Positions 44,645-55,973 of a DNA stretch of 64,000 nucleotides are shown here, piece by piece. The stretch is from Panaeolus papilionaceus (lineage: Eukaryota; Basidiomycota; Agaricomycetes; Agaricales). Both the position numbers and the translations under genes were made by a program. The stretch spans positions 214,577 through 278,576 of the forward strand of contig JADNRZ010000038.1 of the NCBI GenBank assembly GCA_015501605.1, in the 5' to 3' direction. Numbering within the stretch: position 1 is the stretch's first letter; every line of letters begins with the position of its first letter. A model generated the notes under the pieces. It ran no database searches, was not told the origin of the DNA, and worked only from the letters and a program-made list of their open reading frames with translations.

Positions 44645-45201
44645 CACCCTTTGAGGCTAGTTTCATATATCAGGACTGTAATTGTACAGTCTCCGGGTAT
44701 GTATCAAATCCATACTTGTACAGTGAGGGTCTTAATAAGCAATAGGTCGGCAGTCAGATATTATTGGGCGGGTATGTAAACAAGTGTAAATACTACAAAT
44801 ATAAGAGGGCGGGATAGGGTACATTGCTACTGGGGTGGGCGGGGGATTAAAAAGGGCGGGGTGAAATCGGGCAGGGTGAAATTGGGCGGGGGGGAATTAA
44901 AAAGGGCAGGGGATTAAAAAGGGCGAGGGGTGGAATTGGGCGCAGGGAGGGTGAAATCAGGTGGTCGGGATATGATAATAATTATTGGAACCATCTCCGA
45001 CATGGCAGGAGGTCGGGAATGGGAGGATTCAGCGGGATGGGTTTGGATAATGTTGAAATATAATCAAATAGGGGTAAATAGACGATTTGGGAGGCAGGCA
45101 GGGGGAAATCGGCGGGGTGGGATGTAAGCATGAAAAGACGATTTAATATGAATATTATGACCCATTTTCAATGTTGTAGGGGGTCGGGAATGGGGGTCTG
45201 C
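44645..45201 (+). repeat. left terminal inverted repeat of the KDZ element
   Basis: 557 bp, starting CACCCTTTGAGGCTAG and ending GGGGGTCTGC. Matches the reverse complement of 59506-60115 almost base for base apart from length changes in a G-rich tract (AAAAAGGGCGGG units, about 44835-44945). Both copies happen to contain the same 65-codon frame in inverted orientation; I regard it as non-coding. Confidence 0.9.
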
Positions 45202-45339
45202 TATGAGGTTGAAAAAATGCGACTACATCTGTTTCCTGAGAAATTTAAAATTAGAAATCGAATAAACAAAACCGTGAAAACAACAGACCTTTCTAGTTTC
45301 CCCAAAAAAAAGTGCACCCTGCCCCATTCAACATCTCCC

Positions 45340-48300
45340 TTACATTTCTTCGCCGTCGTCATCCACAAGCCCGTCATCCTCAACCCCCTCCTCCTCATCA
45401 GATAATTCCCTTTGAAGACCTGACTTTTGGCATTCCGAGTCTGCATCCAGCTCCAGCAGAATACCATTGAGAGTCATGGTTGTGTTTTCGCGAATGAAGT
45501 TCCTGAGGGGGGCTTTCCACATAGACTTGAATTTTACTGATAAATGTCGGAGGTGATTAGCGCAGGTGGTGCTGTATGCTGACAAAGCCTCCCTAAGTTG
45601 AGAATCCACAGAGATATGCCGAAGAGTTGCTCTTGAAAGCCACCACTTTGCCCTCCACTCCAAATAAGCAAGAATTCGCCGCATTTCCTCCTTTAACAGC
45701 ATCAACTCTTCTTCAGACCTCTTCGACCTTGCCCAACTCTTTGCCCACTCCACCATCAAAATCACGTCACCCTCTGCTCCCTCCAACGCCTGCTTCTTCC
45801 CAACCCAAATCCACGATAGCTCGTTGGTTGTAATTCCGGATCCATCCCTTGGATTGCGTTCATGAGGAAGGAGGGTGAAATCTTCTGTTTGAGATGAATT
45901 TGTTGGAGGGGGGTTGGCATGAAGCTCTGCGAGCTGTGCGTTGGTGAGCGTCCCTTTTCGTGGTTCCGTTTTCTTCAGCTTCTTGATGTCGTCATAGCTT
46001 CTGATGTCATCGTCAAGAAGTGGTTGAAGCTCCTTCTCCCAATCCCCTGGTCCGGAAAGGGCGAGCTTCATTTCCCTTGCATGCCAGTATCTCGCAGCTG
46101 AGGACTTCGCTCTTGAAAGGACCCTCTCAATGATGGCCCTAGACCTGGTACCCTCCCTTTGACCGCACATGTTTTTGGACTTGAATTTGGTGAGGTGACT
46201 TTTGATACGGAGGACATGTCGAAGTTTCTCCAAAGAGCTCTGGCACTGTGCAGTTCGGAGACGCTCCTCGATCTGGTGTAAGTTGGGGGTGCACACAGAT
46301 TTGCGGTGTTCCTGACTGATCTTAGATGGTAGCCATAGGGTGTGGTCCTCAGGATTGGTGGCGAGATGGATTGGTTCTGAAGATTTCTTCGACCCATCCA
46401 TCAGGAATTGCTGTAAACCGGGCATGTAGACAGGGAGAAGGGCCTCCCAGGCCTTTATCCTTGACTTGAGCTGGTTTCGCTGTTCTATTAGGCCACCAGC
46501 CTGGGTTGCAGTTGACTTTGCCACATGGTTTTTTGCAAACCACAAAATCTTTCGTCTTTGGGCGAAATTGAATTAGAGAGATAAGAAATGAAAATAACAC
46601 CATCACATACTGTAAATCCTCAATTTCTATTGCCACTGACACAAACGTGGATGCAGGGGTTTCATGGTATGAAACCCCTCCATTCTTTATCCTCTCCTCC
46701 TTCTCCTCCGCAAGCTCCTTCTTCGCCTCAGCCTCTGTCATAGCTACAAGAGTTGTGAGCATGAGATAATATGAAAGGAAAGAGAACTTACTGGCTGCCT
46801 GTTCTGGGTTTTCATAAGGGTTTTTGGCCTTCTTTGGAGTTGACCTGTCTGCATCCCACTCACAGCAGACGCTCTCCCACTTCTTCACGAGTACTGCGCC
46901 GACATTTTCCGAGAGACCCCTATGGGCTTCACAATGCATGTTTCGGGTGGCCAGCGATGACTGGTATCGACGAAGAACCGCATGGCCAAGCTCGATGAGT
47001 TTCTCGTAATTCCAGAAGCTGAAGTTGTCGTCGATGTTGTTGTTACGGTTTCCTGGCCCTTGGCCAGATGTGGACTTTCCAATCTCATTGTTTGCACCCC
47101 ATACCCTCTCAGGGACCTCTCCGTCTATCTCCGCTGCACCTTCAATGTAATGCATCAGGAAAAGGGTCATTGCTCTGAGGGCAAGTTCTAGAACCTTGAC
47201 ACTGAACCTAAAATTCCAAGGCATCCTGAGGTGCCTTGGGATGCCTTGACTGCCTTGTGGGTGCCCTGTGATGCCTTGACTGCCTTGTAGGTGCCCTAGG
47301 ATGCCTGGACTGCCTTGACCACCTTGGCAGTGCCTTTGACTTGCCCTCCAAAAATATAGAATAAACTGAAAGCCAAGTCACTCAATGCACATACTAACAG
47401 GAAGTACAAATGAAGAAAAGTCATGTTAAGCATTTTATTCTGATTTGTTACTTATTGATGGCTAAAAAGTCGGAGTGTGGGAAAATGGACTTGTACATTT
47501 CAAAGCATTTAAATTGCACAGTATATTTAGTTGCATCTGTTACACTGCACCTAAAATTATGATTTATATATCAAAATAAAGCTAAAAATGAGTGGGATCT
47601 AACTACATTTACAGCGCTTTTGTGCGCTTTTTTATTTTCCCAAAATAGCAATTATAGTGTTTTAGGAAGATGTATTTTGCCATATCTCAGCCTAAGAATT
47701 GACCGCACAAAGGCACCATAAATACAGTTGAATTCCATTTTATTTTAGCTTTATTTTGGTATATAAATCATAATTTTAGGTGCAGTATAAGCGTCACAAT
47801 TGAATAAATACAGTTAAAAGTATTTAAAATCAACAGTATTTTCAATTGCACCCCTTGCACTGGACGAAAAATCATGATTTATATATCAAAATAAAGCCAA
47901 AAATGAGTAGAATCCAAATATATTTAGAGCGCTCCTGTGCGCGCTTTTATTCTCCCAAAATAGCGGCTATAGTGTTTTGTCAAAACATATTTTGCAATAT
48001 CTGTGCCGATAAAATGACCGCACATAAGCGCTCTAAATTGAATCGAACTCTACTCATTTTTAGCTTTATTTTGATATATAAATCATAATTTTCTGTCCAG
48101 TGCAAGCGTCACAATTAAATAAATGAGCTTGAAAGCAGATTTCTGAAAGTGTCTAAGTCCCATTTCCCACGCTCCGGCTGAAACATCGGACCATGCCAGC
48201 AACTGCCACATCATCACTTCTTTCCTTCCTTCCACCACCATCTCCACTTCTACACTCACCACATTTCATGGTTTCCTCTTTATTCATCTGTTGGGAGGGA

Positions 48301-51300
48301 TGGGATGGGATGGTATAGGGTTATTGGTGAGTCTATTCCGCTTTTTTGAGGTTTTTCTGCTGTTGATTATCCTTCTGCTTGTTCTTTCCTCTCCATTGCT
48401 CCCTCTTGTCCGCTTTTTTGACCTTTTCCCTCTTTTATTCTCTGACCTCTCTTCTTTTCTTTTGCATGTGTCACCTTATAACCCTTCCACCTATGTCTGA
48501 CCCTCCTTTGATATTTTTTCCCTACATTTTGGTCCGCTTTTTGCATATTTTCTGTCCTCCATGTAGCTTTCTTCTCACTAGTTGCTTCTATTTCTCTCTA
48601 TTCCTTCTCCTCTTGTCCGCTTTTTTGACCTGTCCCCTCTACTATTCTCTGGCCTCTCTTGTTTCTCTCTCACTATATCTCATCATCTCCTTCCTCCACC
48701 TTTCTGAGCCCTGTTTCCTCTTTTGTCCCCATGTTTTAGTCCGCTTTTTTTACATATTTTCTGTCCTCCATGTTCTGCTCATGCCTGTTCTTGCTGCTAT
48801 TCTTCTATCTCTATTCATTTTATTCTATTTCTTTCTTCCTCTTGATCTCTCTATGGTCTTCACTATCCCCATCATCATTTCTGTTCTTCTTGCTCCGCTT
48901 TTTTGATTTTTGGAATTTACAATTCCTCTATCCTTTGTCTGTCCTTTCCTCATCTCACTCTCTCCCTTCATTTCTATGTTCTATGTTCTCCTTTTTACTC
49001 CACTTTTATGGTTTTTACACTGCTGCTCCGCTTTTTTGACTTATTAATATTAGCTTTATTCTCTCTATTTTTTCTGGCTCTCCATGCCCTTCCTGTCTTG
49101 CTGTCCTTTTTCCTATTTTATCTTTTTTACCCATGAGCTGCTTTTATTTTATGTGTAGAAAATATGCTTGATACTTTGGTAGCACTTTCATGTATTATAT
49201 AGTTGTGAAAATGAATGTCTTTGCATATTATTGATCTTGTTGTGATTCTTCAGTAGAGTACAAGTCAGTGGCAAGGCATTTCAGGCTGTTTTCCGGGCAT
49301 TTCTAGGTCAACAGAGGGTGTCCCCAGAGCATCCAAGGGCATCCTTGGGGTGCCTTGGTGTAACCTGATACTGTAGCCTATGATGCTCCTTGGAGTGTAG
49401 AGCGCCTTGGGTAGACCTGAATGCCTTGAGTGCCCTGAGTGCCCTGCGTGCCCTGGGGAGCCCTAGGGAGCTGTCAGGCTCCTTCAGTCCAAGAGGCCTT
49501 TTCCTGATGTGGAGAGAAAAAACTTGGTGGTTGGCGGTCTCGTGTGCAGCTTCGTGAAGTTTTGGGACGGCGGGAATGATCCGAGTGGAGGGAGGAATGG
49601 CGAATGCCGCTGGCCAATCATCTTCAGACATTCTCTTCGCCAGATTAATGGACCATTGGCAAGAAATATTGTAGCTGATTAGAATGGCAGGTAGATTTTT
49701 AAATCCCTGCACTGCGGATCCGAAGATGTAATCCATAATTGAGTATCTAATAAAATTTGTGAATGGTTTGAAGGCGGCAATAAAAAGTCTGCCGAAACCA
49801 CATACCTTTCTCCCTTGACCAAACTTCCCATCCCCTGGGGCATCACCATCTCTGACCGAGCACAGAAAACACCCCCAACCCCTGTATATCTTAACCCTGT
49901 AGAAAACTGTGTGTTCGCCTGGGCCATTGCCTGAAAGCCAACACAGGAGCTTACCTATAATTTAGAGCAACATATCGGTTAGATAAATGACATAGGTAAA
50001 AAATTTAAACCACCTACATCGGCGTCGTTGGCGCGATTGAGAATATAGCGCTCATAGGGCTCTCGCTCAACTAGGTAGGCCCAACCCATTCCTAAACCAG
50101 GGCTCTGGTCATAGTTCGACACAAGGCGATTTTTGAGCCGGAAGTTCGCGTCCATACAGACAAAAGCGGTGTTAAGAAACCTATGGATCGGTGAGAGCGG
50201 GAACAGATCATAGGATGGTCGAACTTACCACTTTTCTGGTGAAAATCGACGTCCCTCCATCATGTTGACACCAGGAATGGGACAGGAAGCACACTGGATT
50301 GCCAGCTCTCCCGGCTTGGTCTCATCTGGACCCCCTGGATCGTGTCCTCTGCCTCCCCACTTCAGCAACATAAGGTGCTTCCATTGCATGAAAACTCGGA
50401 AAAGCTCTCGGTAACAGGATGGCGATTTTTGAAGCCTGGTATTGTCCGTCAGCCTCTCTAAACCGCGGTATAAGTCGTATAAGGAGGATTTGGTGGTGAG
50501 GGAAAGTTTATGTAGATGGGCGAGTAGTTCAAAGGTTACACATGTTTTGATGATGAGCTGGCTAGTGGGGTATAGCTGTCTCCTAAGGAGCTGGATATGC
50601 TGGGGTTCACCTTGACCACAGCCACAGTAATGGATATTGCATTCGTGAATGCCATTGGTGTGAAATATGAGCAAGGATTGATGACAGGGGATTGGCGCTG
50701 CGCAATACAGGCTGCTGTGGTTTAGGACAATCTTGAGACCGAGGGAGCTAAGGCTTACAGGAACAAAGCTAGAGCCAGTCCATTTCTGTGTAATACAGAT
50801 AAGTATGTGCAGTAAACGAGCCATAGAGATGGGACTTACCTCCACTCTATGAAAAGGAAGACGGCGATGTCGGCGAACACAACACAACTTGCAAGTGAGG
50901 TCTTGCAAGAAGCACTCTGAGCTACACCGATAGAGCGCTGCCCCGATATCCTGCTTCTTGGATGAGACACAGTCTGGGCATTCTTTCATCTGTGTAAAAT
51001 CCGCACAGCCAGCACCCTGAAGTATCTCATCAAGGTAGCATGACCGGCGGGTCTCCTTCCAGACACGATGGGGCCGTTTCTACTAAAAGTATATCATACT
51101 GTTAGAAGAAGCGGTGAATGGAATAGATGGATGGTACATACCGATACATTGGACCTCTGCTTTTTCTTCTTTTCTTCGTCGTTTGGCAAGCATTGTGGGT
51201 CCTCCTCCATTATGTCAGCATTGAGCGCCTGCAGGTACAGTGCTTCATCGGGGTCCAGTGCAAACTTGGAGTCATCCAGCAGCTCCCATTCTGTAGCGTT

Positions 51301-51510
51301 ATTCCATGCTTCATTCAACTCTATCTTGGTCGTTGACCTGGGATCAGTGGTCATGAAACCACCATGAGGACCGTGTTTAAGGAGCTTTCCTTCCCGAGCG
51401 TCGACCGAGCGATACTTGTCGTCGCCAAAAGGTATTGTAACATGAGAGGAGCCCCCTTCCCTGGCGTCCCGAGTGCGTTTATTGACACGATTAGATGCAG
51501 AAGAATTCAT
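45340..51510 (-). CDS. KDZ transposase with N-terminal CxC2 cysteine cluster, interrupted by a nested element
   Basis: Exons: 51510-51142, 51079-50840, 50785-50229, 50180-50018, 49954-49806, 49746-46792 (contains the insertion 47153-49509), 46743-46611 and 46555-45340. Discounting the insertion and one copy of its 2-bp target duplication, the coding length is 3,423 nt, an exact multiple of three: 1,140 residues. Residues 150-203 hold the CxC2 cluster (ECPDC, YRCSSEC, CKLCC, HRRLPFHRV). The RNase H-like core follows: CMDANFRLK (about 399), CARSEMVMPQGMG, KGERY, MDY, SYNISCQWS (515-524), VPKLHEAAH, and after the insertion GEVPERVWG, QGPGNR and NIDDNFSFWN. The C-terminus is helical (VEWAKSWARSKRSEEELMLL). 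The usual Asp of the YDIACQW motif is Asn519 here. As it stands the insertion disrupts the gene. Confidence 0.85.
47480..47820. repeat. palindromic miniature repeat, copy 1
   Basis: Inverted arms around ACCTAAAATTATGATTTATA (about 47550) and its reverse complement (about 47765-47785), continuing outward over TTACACTGC-like words. The loop contains CGCTTTTGTGCGC and CCCAAAATAGCAATTATAG. The right arm is followed by AAGCGTCACAATT, also present after copy 2. Confidence 0.65.
47830..48125. repeat. palindromic miniature repeat, copy 2
   Basis: Same family as copy 1 (about 80-85% alike): arms with TGCACTGGACGAAAAATCATG (about 47858) and inverted at 48075-48108, loop with GCGCTCCTGTGCGCGC and CCCAAAATAGCGGCTATAG. 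The two copies lie head to tail, about 50 bp apart. Confidence 0.65.
48340..49140. repeat. CT-rich tract with TCCGCTTTTTTGA repeats
   Basis: Plus strand is strongly pyrimidine-rich; the word CCGCTTTTTTGA occurs near 48336, 48411, 48617, 48895 and 49027. The long frames here are products of this composition and not genes. Confidence 0.6.
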
Positions 51511-52478
51511 AGGAGTGATTGAGGAGTGAGGGGACTGGAGGTCGAAGCGTTGATGTTTGAACTTCAACTTGAAACAAACCAACCAAGGAAAGCTCACATG
51601 ATGACGTGACACTAGGGTAGAGGCGGCCCGAATCAACAAACACTTATCGGTCTAAGGCAAACCTACCCTCCACCCCAACCATGATCCAGGTAGCGCAGTG
51701 TAGGAAAATACTCGGGCACGGGAATATATACTCACTGGGCTACCAAACCGAGAACTGAAACGATGGGTGAGGGGTCCAGATTAATACTCGGGCACAGGAA
51801 TACGATCTACCCCTTTACCCAGACTTCAGATCCGGTGAGAAGCGCGTTTCTTTCCTTCGTTCCACCACCAACCCTCTACATATTTCCGTCTTTTCTTGCA
51901 TGCTCTAATATTTATATGACTCTGCAATGAGGACCTTGAAAGCAGACGCCACGGTGTGGTGATAGAAGGGCACCATTGAAGTCAGGCAAGGCTTTATTAT
52001 TTCTATCGTCTGATGTGTTCGCTGATCACCTGGGACGACCACGTAGACGCAAATTTCGATACATTGATGATCCTAGTTGCAATCAGATGTATGTAGATGA
52101 CGTGAGGTTACAGTGGAGGTATGGGTGTAGTGAGCGATGGCAAGTTTCGGGTCATGGCGGATAGCGTGGATGATTTGGGGAGGAGCGTCATTTTAAACAG
52201 ATTTTAGCAGGTATATTCCCTAAATCAAAGATAAATCAATGAATTTGCTATTTTTCTACATGCAGTTTTAAGCCGAAATTGTCAGAAATTGCCTACTTAT
52301 GGCTGCCAGAATGACGCAGATATGCTTCTCCACCTGACCTCGCTCAAATAGTTGATAACAGGTTCCTCCAGATATATGGATATTTTTGGAAATCATTGAG
52401 GTATCCCCTGTGAATCGCGTTCCAGACAATCTGAAAAAGGTAAGGCATTCCTACCGTTATCTCTCATCCACCATCACC
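51511..52478. other. central divergent promoter region of the KDZ element
   Basis: No gene between the transposase start (minus) and the dioxygenase start (plus). A 19-base word, ATACTCGGGCACxGGAATA, occurs at about 51708 and 51783, a direct repeat 75 bp apart that may be a binding site. Confidence 0.45.
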
Positions 52479-53985
52479 ATGGACAATGCCATACACGCTA
52501 ACTCCCCATCCTTTGATATTGAGCAGATCGCCCAGCGTGTTACAGAGGCAGAGATGCTTGATATGCCAGCTGACGATCTCTATCACCTCTTCTCGCTTTC
52601 CCCGCTATCATCCCCAGAATCTTTGCGGAGCGGAAGCCCAGTACCTTCTGAGATCCCCTTCACCGAACCAACTACGTTCCACCCACCACTTGATTCCAAT
52701 TCAATCCCAGAAAAAAAAGACAATAAAACCGAAAGGCGGAGAAAGGCGAAGAAGATAAAAAGCCACGAAAACCAGAAGAAAAAGCGCATCGCGAGAGCAC
52801 AGGAAGAAGGCCTGGTACAGGCTCGACCCGAAGCCGTACAGAAACATGTTCTCGCTAATCCACCAGTCCAAGCCGGGAATGACGTTGCTGAGGGCCCTAC
52901 TACAAAAGGAAGCTATATTGGCAGGAAATCTAAATTTGAGGAGAAGAGAGTTTACGAGCTTGGGGATCTTGTCGGTCATGGTGAAGGTAGTTTAGGATTT
53001 ACATTGGTAGAGTGGGACGGACGGTACGTCCATTGTATATTAGAAATAAATCCTTTCATTTTCATATATAATATGGTTTTAGCACATCAAAGCCGTTGTT
53101 AGATTCAAAAGGTCGGGTGTTTGGCGTTCTGGCAGGACAAGTCGATACACCTGAAAACTGGGATCCTGTGGTGATGAAGCAGTCAACCTCCTTGCAGCCG
53201 CTCGATTGAGATGCCGATTTAATCCAGATGAGGTCTTACATGGCCACCGAAGAGGTCGATTTCCAACCCTCCGATCTGGTATCTCATATGGTGGGGGTCA
53301 AACCAAACCCACCCCCCTTCGAAATTCGAGGCGGAATGAGGAAATCGTTCAAGAGTTAAACACTCAGAGCCATTCAAGAGAATTTCGGGATTCACTTCCT
53401 GTATGTACCATCAATATAAAGATAGATGGACAAACTGATTAGATGCTACTTGTGTCTGAAACGCCAACAGCAGTGCTTGCGTCCTGGGCACCAAAACTCT
53501 ATGAGTACTACAGCAATACTCAAGAGAAGCTCCTGGCTAGCATCCACGGCTGAAAGGGCCCTTTCAACGGGCGTCTTCTCTGCTGTCACTATAATCTGGA
53601 CCTAGCACCATATGCTTTCCGCATACCGACTTTGCCAATCTACCATTTGGTTGGTGTGCATTAACAGCACTTGGTAAATTCGACCACACTAGAGGTGGAC
53701 ACCTTGTTCTGTGGGACTGGGCCTGGTAATTGAATTCCCCCTGGATCCACCATCTTATTTCCTTCCGCCCTCATCGCCCACAGCAATACCAGAATTGGCT
53801 CCTCAGAAACTCGATATTCATTCACAGCTTATACAGCTGGAGGATTGTTTCGGTGGGTAGATCATGGTTTCCAAACCATGCAATCATTCAAAGCAGGTTT
53901 GTCTGTTCAGGGAAAGTTAGAATTTGTAGAAACACAAGCCTGCCGATGGGAATGGGGCCTTGCACTTTGGCGTAAAATATCATGA
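52479..53985 (+). pseudogene. TET/JBP-type 2-oxoglutarate/Fe(II) dioxygenase, frameshifted
   Basis: The ATG at 52479 opens an intact N-terminal part of about 180 residues (acidic, then a Lys/Arg-rich helix ERRRKAKKIKSHENQKKKR, then YELGDLVGHGEGSLGFTLVE), followed by an intron (53024-53081) and RVFGVLAGQVDTPENWD. From 53190 the catalytic domain is spread over several frames: FPTLRSGISYGGGQT, LASWAPKLYEYY, then FPHTDFANLPFGWCALTALG, FDHTRGGHLVLWD, then PPGSTILFPSALIAHSN, ETRYSFTAYTAGGLFRWVD. The His-X-Asp (HTD) and distal His (AHSN) iron ligands and the Arg that binds 2-oxoglutarate (ETR) are all still legible. At least three frameshifts and a TGA/TAA interrupt it. Such enzymes oxidise 5-methylcytosine (or thymine in JBP), and genes of this class are carried by basidiomycete KDZ elements. 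Confidence 0.82.
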
Positions 53986-55091
53986 TTCGTTTGAATAAAA
54001 TCAATATGTATATAAATTTCTCAATAAATCTCTGACTTATGTTAAAGAAATTGAATTTTATCAGTCAGACCTACAGGTTCTTCATGAGTGAAACCAATTT
54101 GACTTTGAAAGGCAAGACTGCTGGTTCTTCACAAATGTCACTGATTCGACTTTGATAGGCAAGGCGGTGGGTTCCTCACGAATGTCATCGATTTGACTCT
54201 AATAGGCAAGACTGCTGGTTCTCATGAACCTCACTGTTTTGACTTCAAGGTGTACATGCAGCGTCTTATATTTTGTTGTGTTGCATTGTCCTTCAATTGA
54301 GTCGACATTAACAGTCCCCAGTCTTGTACATGTGTATTATTATATTCTTCATTTCAGTCTTGATCTCAGCTTTGACTTGCAGTCGAACACTTTTTCTGCT
54401 TGTGTATATTACTTTTTCTATATTACATTAATCATACTTTCCGCCAACTACCTGGATTGTTGAAGCAAGTTTTTCATCTTGCCTTTGATCTGCCTTTGAC
54501 TAATCCAAATTGCCCATTCAACCGTGTGTCTAGTGATGAACGAGGGTACTCCACACTGGCAGGTTACCGCCGCTAACCGGTATGGGTATTTTTCAGCGCC
54601 AATTACATGTATTTGTGTTCTCCGTCTTTGAGTCATCCAGCTTTAGAACCCAACGGACAAACTGGTTCATCCGACAACCCAATATATTCTGTTAGGCGAT
54701 TGGACCAGAAAGCAGCACATTCGGTCCTTGAATTGTAGGTTGAAATTTGTCTCTTAAAATTAGCGAGTTTCTGTTCCTGTAACTTCTCATCGGTTAGAAA
54801 TTTGCCCATGGTCCAATATTAGGGAATTGATGGATACATAGTCCAGTTTAGGCCAATGGGTAAAAAAAAAAATTCTCGGTTCCAGGGCATCAGTAATTAC
54901 TCAGTCTAACAGTACCCCGATCAAAAGTTTGAAGAGATTTATTTTAAATAACTTATTTACTGGGGTTTTTAATATTAAACTATATGAATAATATGGAGCT
55001 GTCTATTAGTATCTAGAGAGAGGGGGTTTAATTCTATTGAAATTCTATTGAGCTTTTGTCAATTCTAAGGCAAGTATTACTATAACTTTGT
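53986..55091. other. non-coding part of the KDZ element
   Basis: No gene supported. Holds the tandem repeat listed next and AT-rich sequence. Confidence 0.45.
54075..54235. repeat. three tandem units of about 55 bp
   Basis: Units contain GGCAAGACTGCTGGTTCTTCA, then TTTGACTTTGATAGGC-like sequence; about 80% alike. The third unit is partial. Confidence 0.6.
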
Positions 55092-55973
55092 CTAATCCTC
55101 CATGTCAGAGTCAGATTCATCGGAGGCCTCAGGGGATGAGCTAATTGGGGGTCCGTCGGTGTCAGAGTCAAGCTCATCAACCATGTCAGAGTCGGATTCC
55201 TCACTGGCAGTCAGAAGACCAGGCATATCTTTGTCAGTAGTGTAAGAGTCGTCGGTGTCAGAGTCAGACTGATGGGTGGATGGTGTGCTGGATGATTCAT
55301 CCGGTTGATTGGGGCCGGAGGCGTGTTGGTCGTTGGTCTCTTCCTCATCCTCAGACTCTTCAACCTGAGTGACTCCATTGGCGTTCATTTGGTGGTTCCT
55401 TCAATAGAAACACATTGGCGAATTGGGGTACCTCCAATCCAAATATGTGATGGAGGGTTGGAATGGGGTGTTCTTCCGGTATGCTGGTAATCGGTCTCTC
55501 GGGTTGACAAATCCAATGGTCGGAATTCAAAGGGGGGAGGGGGTTCATAAGGGGGTGGGGGGACATCAACAGCTGTTTGAAGGGCAACACTTCCGCCGAC
55601 GCTGATTGCAATGGCAGGGACTGCTGGGGGGGGAGGTCCCATAGGAAGAATGCTACCATTGACGCACCCACATTGCTGGGTTCTTTGGAGCTGGAGATCT
55701 TCTAGTCTTTGGATCGCGAGATTACGACGGTGTTGTAGCCGGGCCTGTCAGTTGATTCTCGCCATGTTGGTCTGGTACATTTCCTCAAAGCGAGGATCAT
55801 CATTGGAGGTTGGAGGTGGTCTAGAGGCCAGAGATCGGAGGAGCTGTCGTCGATGTCGTATATAGCCGCGATATAAATCATCTGGGAGGGCGGTCAATAC
55901 CTATGAAATTGAGCTGTAGAGAGTCAATACCTCGCCGTCTTGAGTTGTTGCCGTCGTTGTTAGGGGAGCTCAT
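55092..55973 (-). pseudogene. acidic Pro/Ser-rich accessory protein of the KDZ element, broken
   Basis: Starts at an ATG at 55973 (MSSPNNDGNNSRRR) with an intron to about 55900, then LPDDLYRGYIRHRRQLLRSLA and a helical QARLQHRRNLAIQRLEDLQLQ. An in-frame TGA lies just before this helix (near 55756). The next part is Pro-rich with VALQTAVDVPPPPYEPPPP. The frame then changes at about 55385 into a very acidic tail (DESDSDMED repeats, 55388-55092). Two lesions indicate decay, although the second could be an unrecognised intron. The composition suggests a disordered nuclear protein. No family named. It is carried inside the terminal repeats and is divergent from the accessory gene at 56619. Confidence 0.45.

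Larger units (their letters stand above)
47153..49509. mobile_element. 2,357-bp nested element with 13-bp terminal inverted repeats
   Basis: Ends are CATCAGGAAAAGG (47153-47165) and its exact reverse complement (49497-49509). The dinucleotide TG flanks both sides (47151-47152 and 49510-49511) as a target duplication. Removing the element plus one TG joins the transposase codons in frame inside its conserved VFSLHYIEG region. Subterminal GCCTTG/GCCCTG-rich repeats lie at about 47210-47340 and 49310-49480. Inside are two palindromic units (listed separately) and a CT-rich tract with repeated TCCGCTTTTTTGA words (48340-49140). No transposase was recognised, so it is non-autonomous. Confidence 0.8.

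Noticed and set aside
44930..45127. 65-codon frame in the left terminal repeat, mirrored at 59579-59776
   Set aside because: Its identical presence in both copies follows from the inverted repeat. The residues are Gly/Arg/Trp-rich from the G-rich DNA, with no start context or features of a gene.
48291..49136. Long plus-strand frames rich in Phe, Leu and Ser that look like membrane proteins
   Set aside because: The DNA is a pyrimidine-rich tract with repeated CCGCTTTTTTGA words; any frame in it gives hydrophobic residues. Nothing conserved.
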